Assembly (NCBI GenBank): GCA_031266615.1
Contig: JAISAR010000080.1
Coordinates: forward strand, 1-5,775
DNA: 5,775 nt
Origin: Rickettsiales bacterium
GTDB lineage: Bacteria > Pseudomonadota > Alphaproteobacteria > Rickettsiales > Anaplasmataceae
Reading direction: 5' to 3'
Notes under the pieces: generated by a model
Database searches by the model: none
Told to the model about the DNA's origin: nothing
Seen by the model: the letters and a program-made list of their open reading frames with translations, nothing else
Shown: piece after piece, positions 1-5,496 of the stretch
Position numbering within the stretch: the stretch's first letter is position 1
Layout: the number at the start of each line of letters is the position of its first letter
Program-made: the position numbers and the translations under genes

Positions 1-28
1 TCTTAAACGACTTATAAGCGCGTTTCAG

Positions 29-217
29 CTTGTATAGGGAAAAACCTAGAAATCTAGGTGAAATTAATAAAGACATAAGGTGCACATAGTGCAAAAAATT
101 AAACATAAGACGCCAACCATAATACTCTTGTCGTTTAATCTGCACAGATGAAGATAACTGAATACCTTCAATACCATGATAATGGTACTGGCAAAGGTTG
201 TCAAGTAGTTTTTTTGA
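29..217 (-). repeat. Dispersed intergenic element, copy A
   Basis: Read on the minus strand, this stretch aligns over nearly its whole length with the plus strand of 3724-3901. Shared blocks, in order, are CAAAAAAACTACT, CTGTGCAG followed by TTAAA, TTGGCGT, GCACTATGTGCA, ATGTCTTTAT and CCTATACAAG. It carries two small palindromes: TGCACATAGTGCA (81-93), also present in copy B with one base changed, and a 7-bp stem with a 2-nt loop at 44-59 (ACCTAGA/TCTAGGT), which copy B lacks. One minus-strand frame stays open from 217 to the window edge and matches copy B at protein level (KKLLD, YHGIE, SVQ), but has no supported start. The element lies 17 bp beyond the tRNA-Gly 3' end. Function unknown; it looks like a decayed repeat or former coding segment. 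Confidence 0.75.
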
Positions 218-234
218 ATGATTTTGAAAAAAAG

Positions 235-307
235 AGCGGGAGAAGGGGTTCGAACCCTCGACCTCAACCTTGGCAAGGTTGCGTTCTACCAACTGAACTA
301 CTCCCGC
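235..307 (-). tRNA. tRNA-Gly (anticodon GCC)
   Basis: On the minus strand the sequence folds as a full cloverleaf. The acceptor stem pairs GCGGGAG (307-301) with CTCCCGC (242-236). The anticodon stem CAACC/GGTTG encloses the loop TTGCCAA, giving anticodon GCC, which reads GGC and GGU glycine codons. The T arm has the standard GGTTCGAAC. The discriminator base is U, as is usual for bacterial tRNA-Gly. No CCA is encoded, so a CCA-adding enzyme must complete the 3' end. A run of seven T on the transcribed strand (233-227) begins two bases past the mature end and may help termination. The gene is divergent from rnd. Confidence 0.97.
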
Positions 308-323
308 AGTCTTTCACTTCTTA

Positions 324-351
324 ATTATAGGCATATACAGCAATTTGTAAA
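324..351 (-). promoter_or_regulatory. Promoter of tRNA-Gly
   Basis: On the minus strand there is TTTACA (351-346; one mismatch to the -35 consensus TTGACA), a 16-bp spacer, then a perfect TATAAT (329-324). Transcription would start near 317, about 10 bases before the mature tRNA 5' end, which is typical of tRNA genes. This is the strongest promoter match in the window. Confidence 0.75.
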
Positions 352-447
352 CCCCATGCATACTAAAATGTTAGGAGCTGTCTATTATTTGTGTACTTAA
401 AACTCACTTTCAATTATTATTAGTCTTTCAATATTCTACGAAGTTTT

Positions 448-1068
448 ATGAGGATATTTGTACATAAAGATGACTTGCCGGCTAGTTCAATACCAGATAA
501 CGTAAGGTCTATAGCTGTTGATACAGAGGCAATGGGGCTACTTCATGTTAGAGACAGACTGTGTCTTGTACAGCTCTCTTTTAACGATGGCAACGCTCAC
601 TTGGTTCAATTGAAAAGTGATTATACAGCTCCAAACTTAAGAAAAATATTGGGGGATAAAAATATAACTAAAATATTTCACTTTGCACGGTTTGATGTCA
701 GCATAATACGCTATTACTTGGGAACTTGGGCACTTCCATGCTATTGCACAAAAATAGCTTCACGCTTAGTTCGTACTTACACAGACAATCATAGTCTAAA
801 GGAATTATGCCTAGAATTGCTTGATACTAAGTTAAATAAGCAGCAGCAATCCTCTGATTGGGGGAGTGACGATTTAACGGACAAGCAAAAAAGTTACGCT
901 GCATCTGATGTTTTATATCTCCATAAAATAAAGGAAAAGCTAGATTCTATGCTGGAACGTGAAAACAGAAAAGAATTAGCCCAAAAGTGCTTTGAATTTC
1001 TTCCTACTCGTGTTGAATTAGATTTAATAGGGTGGGAAAATGTAGACATCTTTAGTCATCAGATGTAA
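448..1068 (+). CDS. rnd: Ribonuclease D, compact form (DEDDy 3'-5' exoribonuclease)
   Basis: A 206-residue protein of the DnaQ-like DEDDy exonuclease superfamily. Exo I is VDTEAMGL with catalytic D25 and E27. Exo II is FHFARFD with D83. Exo III is YAASD with Y150 and D154. All metal-binding and catalytic residues are present, so it should be active. RNase D trims 3' extensions of tRNA precursors and other small stable RNAs in the cytoplasm. The E. coli enzyme is about 375 residues with two C-terminal HRDC domains; this one ends soon after the exonuclease domain, as in the short alphaproteobacterial form, so the lack of HRDC is not a truncation. The ATG at 448 is preceded only by a weak GAAG four bases upstream. 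No clear promoter is visible in the 140-bp divergent gap with tRNA-Gly; TATTAT at 415-420 is a possible -10 without a good -35. Confidence 0.93.
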   Translation: MRIFVHKDDLPASSIPDNVRSIAVDTEAMGLLHVRDRLCLVQLSFNDGNAHLVQLKSDYTAPNLRKILGDKNITKIFHFARFDVSIIRYYLGTWALPCYCTKIASRLVRTYTDNHSLKELCLELLDTKLNKQQQSSDWGSDDLTDKQKSYAASDVLYLHKIKEKLDSMLERENRKELAQKCFEFLPTRVELDLIGWENVDIFSHQM

Positions 1069-1124
1069 TGGAAGTTATGCAAAACGCCTTAGACAATCTT
1101 TCAGGCTACTCAGTAAGAATTTAG
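1068..1124 (+). other. Very short open frame overlapping the rnd stop
   Basis: The rnd stop overlaps an ATG in the arrangement TAATG, opening an 18-codon frame (MEVMQNALDNLSGYSVRI) that ends at TAG 1122-1124. The overlap resembles translational coupling in operons, and the peptide might be the stub of a lost downstream gene. It has no ribosome binding site of its own beyond rnd coding sequence and no recognised homology. It could equally be chance. Confidence 0.15.
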
Positions 1125-1154
1125 TTGATTAGTTGCTGGTAAGTGCGCTATATT
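1125..1154 (+). promoter_or_regulatory. Probable promoter of trxA
   Basis: TTGATT (1125-1130) and TATATT (1149-1154) are separated by 18 bp and fit a sigma70-type promoter. The start would be near 1161, leaving a leader of roughly 17 bases before the trxA ATG, with TAGG (1168-1171) as the ribosome binding site. In AT-rich DNA such matches also arise by chance. Confidence 0.4.
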
Positions 1155-1177
1155 GTACAAATTAAGCTAGGTATTTT

Positions 1178-1501
1178 ATGAGTGACGATATTACATCAAT
1201 AAATGATCAAAATTTTAAGTCTGAAGTCACTGATTACAAGGGGTTTGTGTTAGTGGACTTTTGGGCAGAGTGGTGTGGACCATGTAAAAGTCTAATGCCA
1301 CGTATTGAACAGTTAGCTAAAGATAAGAAGGGCAAAGTTAAGATCTGTAAGTTCAATATAGATGAAGGAACTGAAGTACCGAGTAAATATGGAATTCAAT
1401 CCATACCTACTTTGATCATATTTCAAGACGGTAAGGAAGTTGCACGCAAAATTGGTGCAATAAGCGACTTGTCAAGTTGGGTTGATAGCGAAATAAGCTA
1501 A
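1178..1501 (+). CDS. trxA: Thioredoxin
   Basis: A 107-residue single-domain thioredoxin of normal family length. The active site is WCGPC (residues 32-36, redox cysteines C33 and C36), preceded by the usual VDFWAEW strand. The cis-proline is P77 in SIPTLIIF, and the DGKEV turn and C-terminal helix follow. The buried D27 of the family is present. It is a cytoplasmic dithiol-disulfide reductant, recycled by thioredoxin reductase, that serves enzymes such as ribonucleotide reductase and peroxiredoxins. There is no signal peptide. The ATG at 1178 has TAGG six bases upstream and gives the standard N-terminus. Translation ends at TAA followed directly by TAG, a tandem stop. A second non-active-site cysteine (C57) is present. 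Confidence 0.97.
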   Translation: MSDDITSINDQNFKSEVTDYKGFVLVDFWAEWCGPCKSLMPRIEQLAKDKKGKVKICKFNIDEGTEVPSKYGIQSIPTLIIFQDGKEVARKIGAISDLSSWVDSEIS

Positions 1502-1529
1502 TAGACAAGTTTGTTTTTGTATGTATTAT
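1502..1529 (+). promoter_or_regulatory. Promoter of the CAU-anticodon tRNA
   Basis: TAGACA (1502-1507; one mismatch to TTGACA), a 16-bp spacer and TATTAT (1524-1529; one mismatch to TATAAT). The predicted start near 1536 lies about 8 bases before the tRNA. The -35 begins immediately after the trxA TAA, so the tRNA can be transcribed independently of trxA. TATAAA at 1527-1532 is an alternative -10. Confidence 0.55.
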
Positions 1530-1543
1530 AAATATTAATGAAG

Positions 1544-1617
1544 GGGATTGTAGCTCAGTTGGTTAGAGCAGTTCGCTCATAACGAATTGGTCGTAGGTTC
1601 GAGTCCTACCAGTCCCA
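1544..1617 (+). tRNA. tRNA with CAU anticodon, probably tRNA-Ile2
   Basis: A complete cloverleaf. Acceptor GGGATTG (1544-1550) pairs with CAGTCCC (1610-1616) with one G-U pair. The D arm is GCTC/GAGC. The anticodon stem GTTCG/CGAAT holds the loop CTCATAA, with CAT at 1578-1580. The T arm is GTAGG/CCTAC. Discriminator A1617; CCA is not encoded. It is not the initiator: the C1-A72 mismatch and the three G-C pairs in the anticodon stem are missing. The combination of CTCATAA loop, GGTCG variable region and GTAGGTTCGAGTCCTAC T arm resembles bacterial tRNA-Ile2 as I recall it (for example from Bacillus), whose C34 is changed to lysidine by TilS to read AUA. Elongator tRNA-Met remains possible. Detection is certain; the identity is inferred. 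Confidence 0.95.
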
Positions 1618-1776
1618 CCGGTTTTAGTATATGCACGATATTTTCTTACATATCTTATTGTAAATCTCGGCCAATTTCTTCAGTGATTGTCACTGCCTAG
1701 ATCAAATTCAAAACAAAAACTTTACAGAGTGCAAACAATAGGGTTAACTTATGTGACTATATTTGGTAGGGCTACA
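1618..1776 (+). other. tRNA to uvrD spacer with a small hairpin
   Basis: This 159-bp spacer has a perfect 6-bp stem with a 3-nt loop, CAGTGA-TTG-TCACTG (1681-1695). It lacks a following T run, so it is not a typical intrinsic terminator. TTTACA (1721-1726) is a possible -35 for uvrD, but no good -10 follows at the right distance. The uvrD frame stays open upstream to a TTG at 1687 inside the hairpin; the encoded residues show no helicase homology and are treated as non-coding. Confidence 0.3.
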
Positions 1777-3693
1777 ATGAATGATTATCTCTCACTGCTA
1801 AATTCGGAACAACAATTGGCTGTAACTAACGTAGATGGGCCAGTTTTGATATTGGCCGGTGCTGGAACAGGAAAAACAAGAACAATTACTTCAAGAATAG
1901 CGCATATAATTCGAAATGGCTACGCTCATTCTGATGAGATATTGGCAGTCACATTCACAAACAAAGCAGCAAATGAAATGGTATCGAGGGTACTTGAACT
2001 CACGGGCACAAATATACCATGGCTTGGCACTTTCCATGCAATTGCAGCAAAAATTTTACGCCGTCATGCTGAAATTGTGGGCTTAAACTCCAATTTTACA
2101 ATCATTGGCGTGGATGATCAATTGCAGGTAATAAAAAACATCATTAATGAAATAAGTTCCAATAATCCATCAGAGAAAGATAGCACCATTATGAATATAA
2201 TCCAGAAATGGAAAGAAAAGTGTTTACTGCCATCTGAGGTGGAAGAAACCCAATTATTTAGGCCGGTATATGTAACTGCATTAAAAGTCTATCACCGATA
2301 TCAAGAGAGATTAAAATTCCTTAACTCTGTCGATTTTGGTGATTTACTGCTATACAATATACAACTCTTCAACCAAAATACTGAAACTCTGTCCTACTAC
2401 CAAAACAAATTTAAATATATCATGGTAGATGAGTATCAAGATACAAATGCAATACAATATCTTTGGCTAAAATACCTTGCAAAAGAGCACTCAAATATTT
2501 GCTGTGTGGGAGACGATGACCAATCGATATATAGTTGGCGTGGTGCAGAAGTTGAAAACATTTTAAAATTTTCCGACGACTTCAAAGGTGCAAAAACCTT
2601 CAAACTGGAATGCAATTACAGATCAACATCCCACATACTTGCAACTGCATCACACGTTATCAATCATAATAAAACCCGCTTAGAAAAAAAATTGTGGACA
2701 ACAAATATTAAAGGAGAGAAGGTAAATCTAATAAAACTATGGGATGGGAAAACTGAAGCGAGGTTCATAAGCGAACAGATATTAAAGCTCAATAAATACA
2801 AATTCAGTGACATTGCAGTGCTGGTGAGGGCTACTTTCCAAACTAGAGTTCTAGAAGAGTACTTTATAAAGTACTCAATTCCTTATAAGATTGTAAGTGG
2901 CGTAAAATTCTACGAACGTCAAGAAGTTAGGGACATAATCGCATATTTAAGACTCGTTATAAACAATAATGATGATCTAGCTTTTGAGAGGATAGTAAAT
3001 CGGCCAAAAAGAAGCATAGGGCCGACCACCATAAAAAAGATATATGCGGTCGCTCAAGATAACAAAATTTCTTTTTTTGAAGCGGCAAAAACATTGGTTG
3101 ACAGTAATCAAGTGACTGAGAAAATCAAACTTTCACTAAATGGTTTTTTAAATAAAATCAAAGCTTGGGAAAAAATAGTAAGCGTAAAGCCGCTAAACGA
3201 GCTTGTTAAGACTATAGCAAATCAATCAGGATATATTGAAATGCTTGAAAATGAAGAAGTAACAGGTTTAGCACGCATAGAGAATGTTAGAGAACTCATT
3301 TCATCTTTGAAAAATTTCGATAGTGCTACAACTTTCCTAGAGCACATAAGTCTAGTGATGGAAGTGGATAATATGAATAATGACAACACCGTATATGTTA
3401 TGACTCTTCATGCAGCTAAGGGACTTGAATTTCCATGTGTGTTTCTGCCTGGCTGGGAAGAGGGATTATTTCCACATCAAAGATCTTTTGAGGACAATAG
3501 TGGCAAAGCTTTGGAAGAAGAAAGAAGACTTGCATATGTTGGAATAACCAGAGCAAAAGAAAAGTTGATCATTTCATGTGCAGACAGAAGGGAAGTGAAT
3601 AACCAGTGGCAACCAATGTATGCCTCGCGATTCATTAAAGAACTACCAAGGGAAAATGTTAAGGTAATTAGAAGTGACGCTGTCTACTGTTGA
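1777..3693 (+). CDS. uvrD: UvrD/PcrA-type superfamily 1A DNA helicase
   Basis: A 638-residue 3'-5' ATP-dependent DNA helicase with the full SF1A motif set: Q motif LNSEQQ (8-13), Walker A AGAGTGKT (27-34), Ia VTFTNKAANEM (58-68), Walker B VDEYQDTN (217-224), motif III GDDDQSIYSWRGA (245-257), motif IV LECNYRST (277-284), motif V VMTLHAAKGLEF (541-552) and motif VI EERRLAYVGITRAKEKL (starting near 581). Family members displace incised strands in nucleotide excision repair and work in mismatch repair and removal of RecA or polymerase from DNA. The ATG at 1777 was chosen because GGTAGGG (1765-1771) lies just upstream and it gives the canonical MNDYLSLLNSEQQ start; an upstream TTG at 1687 would add 30 unrelated residues. 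It is shorter than E. coli UvrD (720) because the C-terminal extension is largely missing, as I expect in Rickettsiales. S253 replaces the usual glycine of IYGWRGA. PcrA or Rep naming is also possible. Confidence 0.93.
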   Translation: MNDYLSLLNSEQQLAVTNVDGPVLILAGAGTGKTRTITSRIAHIIRNGYAHSDEILAVTFTNKAANEMVSRVLELTGTNIPWLGTFHAIAAKILRRHAEIVGLNSNFTIIGVDDQLQVIKNIINEISSNNPSEKDSTIMNIIQKWKEKCLLPSEVEETQLFRPVYVTALKVYHRYQERLKFLNSVDFGDLLLYNIQLFNQNTETLSYYQNKFKYIMVDEYQDTNAIQYLWLKYLAKEHSNICCVGDDDQSIYSWRGAEVENILKFSDDFKGAKTFKLECNYRSTSHILATASHVINHNKTRLEKKLWTTNIKGEKVNLIKLWDGKTEARFISEQILKLNKYKFSDIAVLVRATFQTRVLEEYFIKYSIPYKIVSGVKFYERQEVRDIIAYLRLVINNNDDLAFERIVNRPKRSIGPTTIKKIYAVAQDNKISFFEAAKTLVDSNQVTEKIKLSLNGFLNKIKAWEKIVSVKPLNELVKTIANQSGYIEMLENEEVTGLARIENVRELISSLKNFDSATTFLEHISLVMEVDNMNNDNTVYVMTLHAAKGLEFPCVFLPGWEEGLFPHQRSFEDNSGKALEEERRLAYVGITRAKEKLIISCADRREVNNQWQPMYASRFIKELPRENVKVIRSDAVYC

Positions 3694-3723
3694 AATAGGC
3701 ATACAACAACCGTCTCCAATAGG

Positions 3724-3901
3724 AACAAAAAAAACTACTCGACAAATTCCTCCAGCTCCCTTACCACGGCATTGAAGCTATTTATTTAACTTTCCAATCT
3801 GTGCAGGTTAAAATGACAAGAAAACTTGTATTTGGCGTACTATTTTTCGCACTATGTGCACTGCATGTCTTTATAAAACTTCTGGTTTTTACCTATACAA
3901 G
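3724..3901 (+). repeat. Dispersed intergenic element, copy B (inverted relative to A)
   Basis: This begins 30 bp after the uvrD stop and is the plus-strand counterpart of copy A (29-217 minus), with the same order of conserved blocks from AAAAAAACTACT to CCTATACAAG and several small indels. The frame from 3723 to the TAA at 3921-3923 is open and reads KKLLDKFLQLPYHGIEAIYL before SVQVK, then a hydrophobic stretch. The equivalent frame of copy A gives KKLLDNLCQYHYHGIEGIQL. Later parts match only after a frame change. The two copies are diverged, so this is old or fast-decaying material. No terminal inverted repeats, target duplications or transposase are visible. Confidence 0.75.
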
Positions 3902-3923
3902 ATTAATATATTTTAGCATATAA
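3813..3923 (+). other. Small hydrophobic open frame within copy B
   Basis: A 36-codon frame from ATG 3813 to TAA 3921-3923 encodes MTRKLVFGVLFFALCALHVF followed by IKLLVFTYTRLIYFSI, a basic start and then a mostly hydrophobic segment able to span a membrane. Copy A partly preserves the hydrophobic part in a shifted frame (GVLCLIFCTMCTLCLY). There is no ribosome binding site of note upstream (the preceding bases are CAGGTTAAA), and AT-rich DNA readily yields such frames. It is listed as an observation and not as an established gene. Confidence 0.15.
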
Positions 3924-4040
3924 ATTATTTAAAATATTATCTTAATGATTATCTACTAACTGATTGATATTTTAACAAAATACTTGCTAAATTTAATTTA
4001 TTATGCTAATGTTTAATAAAGTTAATCAAGGAGTAATAAA
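3902..4040 (+). promoter_or_regulatory. AT-rich leader, candidate promoter and strong ribosome binding site for the 4041 gene
   Basis: The 347-bp gap 3694-4040 holds copy B and then this very AT-rich stretch. AAGGAG (4028-4033) lies seven bases before the ATG and is the best Shine-Dalgarno sequence in the window; it fixes the start of the next gene. Possible promoters are TTGATA (3964-3969) with TAAATT (3988-3993) at 18 bp, and TTGCTA (3984-3989) with TAATGT (4007-4012) at 17 bp. The composition makes both weak; the ribosome binding site is well supported. Confidence 0.45.
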
Positions 4041-4568
4041 ATGTTTAGCAATCTTTTTACTAGAATAAATCAGAAATGGAACGAATTTCTCTATGGCCCT
4101 TTTTGTACAGGTTTGAGAGATCTTTTATTTAGTGATGATTGTTATATAACAATAGGGCCAAAGCAGGATGAGCAGCATAAAAATATAGATATTGCAACTT
4201 CTTCACCAGAAATCATTACAACTTCTGAAAAAGAAGATTTGAAATGGTTGGCTCAAATAGACTATTCGTTAGAGAAGTTTACTGAAAGTGGAATTTGTTC
4301 CTCCGCGAAAGAAAGGATGATTGAACTCTGTGAAAAAGTGTTGCATAAGTTTAGCGGAGCAGAAGCAGAAAAAATTGAAAGGTTCATTAATGATTACCAA
4401 AATAGTGAATGGGAAATTGTTAACGAAAATGATTGTAGATTATCAAAACAAGAAGATGATACTTGTATCAGTAGCTGGGAAATAGTTGAAAAGGCACCAA
4501 GCACAGAGATACATCTATTAGATATTACAGCGAAGGATAAAGATTTATCAAGGTGTTTCATGAGCTAG
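4041..4568 (+). CDS. Unrecognised acidic 175-residue protein with two WEIV motifs
   Basis: I do not recognise a family. The strong AAGGAG at the right spacing and a full-length open frame support a real gene. The N-terminus (residues 1-30) is mixed aromatic and basic, with no signal peptide and no transmembrane segment. Residues 62-120 look mainly alpha-helical (KERMIELCEKVLHKF, EAEKIERFINDY). The C-terminal third is acidic and probably unstructured, and contains NSEWEIVNEND (121-131) and ISSWEIVEKAP (143-153), the two W residues being 22 apart. It is predicted soluble. It is convergent with the ankyrin gene, and their stop codons lie 145 bp apart. Its accessory setting fits a lineage-specific Wolbachia protein, possibly host-directed, but that is inference. 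A second frame stays open past the stop (4541-4684), so a frameshifted C-terminus cannot be excluded. Confidence 0.75.
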   Translation: MFSNLFTRINQKWNEFLYGPFCTGLRDLLFSDDCYITIGPKQDEQHKNIDIATSSPEIITTSEKEDLKWLAQIDYSLEKFTESGICSSAKERMIELCEKVLHKFSGAEAEKIERFINDYQNSEWEIVNENDCRLSKQEDDTCISSWEIVEKAPSTEIHLLDITAKDKDLSRCFMS

Positions 4569-4597
4569 AACACACAACTTTATCTAATACCAATTCC

Positions 4598-4685
4598 GTT
4601 GCACAGAGAGCAGATCTGAAGAAAAAGCCCTTACTGAAGCAAGTAAAACAGCGGTGTAAAGTGGCATATCTGCTCTTTGTGTAAT
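4598..4685. terminator. Long inverted repeat between convergent genes, candidate bidirectional terminator
   Basis: The left arm GTTGCACAGAGAGCAGAT (4598-4615) pairs with ATCTGCTCTTTGTGTAAT (4668-4685) over 18 positions with only G-U wobbles as imperfections. The loop is 52 nt and contains a weak inner stem TTACT/AGTAA. Its place between two converging stop codons suits a terminator or mRNA 3' stabiliser working on both strands. The long loop and the absence of a good T run make it atypical, so it may instead be a small palindromic repeat element. Confidence 0.45.
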
Positions 4686-4713
4686 TGAAATTAACACTAT
4701 ATGTTGCTAAATT

Positions 4714-5415
4714 TTATTGGAAGAGATGTAGATCATTTTGGTCGTTATAATCACTATCATTTAGTCCAACTAATGGATCACAAGATTGTTCTGCATTTCC
4801 TTCAGTTTTTTTTATGTGAGACCAAAGCAACCATGATATTAAACCACAAGAAAATAATACCATTAATGAAACAGGCTTAGTAAGCATACTAAAAAAACTA
4901 TCAAAAAAAGCGTTTGTTTGTTCTTCTGTTGTAGGTGTGATAGATTCTTTTTGTAATAGAGCTTTTATTTCTTCGTTAATAGTTAAATCTAGAGGAGTAT
5001 CGCCATCCCCATTTACTACATTAATACTTGCTCCCTTATCTAATAGAGCTTTTACTATATCTACATTGCCACCATAGACAGCCCAATGCAAAGGAGTGCT
5101 TCCAGAATAATCATCCTCATTAATATTGATTCCTTCTGCTCTTAACAGAACTTCTACTACATCTATGCGGTTATTTTTAATGGCCGAATGTAAAGGAGTT
5201 GCTCCATTGTTATCTTTCGCATTAACATTGATTCCTTCTGCATTTAATAGGGCTTCTACTGTATCTGTATGGCCATTGTAAGCAGCCAAATGTAAAGGAG
5301 TATTGCAGTTTTGATCTCGCGTATCAACATCTGCTCCTTCATTTACCAGATATTTTACTTTCTCAATATTACCGTTTTTAGCAGCATCAAGTAACTCAGT
5401 ATCTGAAACGCTCAC
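4714..5415 (-). CDS. Ankyrin-repeat protein with C-terminal transmembrane anchor
   Basis: A 233-residue protein. Ankyrin repeats begin near residue 6 (degenerate cap), 39 (TPLHLAAYNGHTDTVEALL), 73 (TPLHSAIKNNRIDVVEVLL), 107 (TPLHWAVYGGNVDIVKALL) and 140 (TPLDL, partial C-cap). Repeats 2 and 3 have an extra residue (AEGI), giving a 34-residue period. A linker with TPTTEEQ follows, then one hydrophobic segment (about 182-200, PVSLMVLFSCGLISWLLW) and an acidic tail of about 30 residues. There is no N-terminal signal peptide, so the ankyrin domain probably sits on the cytoplasmic or host-facing side of a tail-anchored membrane protein. Ankyrins bind proteins; Wolbachia carries many, several of them suspected effectors. 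The start is GTG at 5415, with AAGAG (5427-5423) seven bases upstream. The ATG five bases upstream is out of frame and reaches a stop after two codons (ATG AGG TGA). Confidence 0.9.
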   Translation of the reverse strand: MSVSDTELLDAAKNGNIEKVKYLVNEGADVDTRDQNCNTPLHLAAYNGHTDTVEALLNAEGINVNAKDNNGATPLHSAIKNNRIDVVEVLLRAEGININEDDYSGSTPLHWAVYGGNVDIVKALLDKGASINVVNGDGDTPLDLTINEEIKALLQKESITPTTEEQTNAFFDSFFSMLTKPVSLMVLFSCGLISWLLWSHIKKTEGNAEQSCDPLVGLNDSDYNDQNDLHLFQ

Positions 5416-5432
5416 CTCATATCTCTTATAAA

Positions 5433-5464
5433 ATTATATTTTATAGTAAGATTATTAATAATCT
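5433..5464 (-). promoter_or_regulatory. Ankyrin-gene promoter region with a 16-bp perfect palindrome
   Basis: On the minus strand a consensus TATAAT (5438-5433) and an alternative TATAAA (5445-5440) lie just upstream of the GTG start. The first would leave a leader of only about ten bases, the second about twenty. No good -35 is present for either. Where a -35 would lie, AGATTATTAATAATCT (5449-5464) is a perfect 16-bp palindrome that could be an operator for a dimeric regulator. AT-rich palindromes also occur by chance. Confidence 0.3.
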
Positions 5465-5496
5465 GTGAGCTCTGATGTACAGCCACAAAAATACAA

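Noticed and set aside
64..276. Minus-strand 70-codon open frame
   Set aside because: It overlaps the 3' part of tRNA-Gly and runs through copy A of the repeat; no start signal and no recognisable protein.
218..400. Plus-strand 60-codon open frame
   Set aside because: It lies across tRNA-Gly on the opposite strand and through its promoter; the apparent peptide is the translated antisense of the tRNA.
1681..1695. CAGTGA-TTG-TCACTG hairpin as a terminator for the tRNA
   Set aside because: Short stem, no T run after it, and about 64 bases past the tRNA end; insufficient to call.
1687..1776. 30-residue N-terminal extension of the helicase from TTG 1687
   Set aside because: The TTG is in the loop of a hairpin without a ribosome binding site, the residues do not resemble a helicase N-terminus, and ATG 1777 has GGTAGGG upstream and starts at the canonical position.
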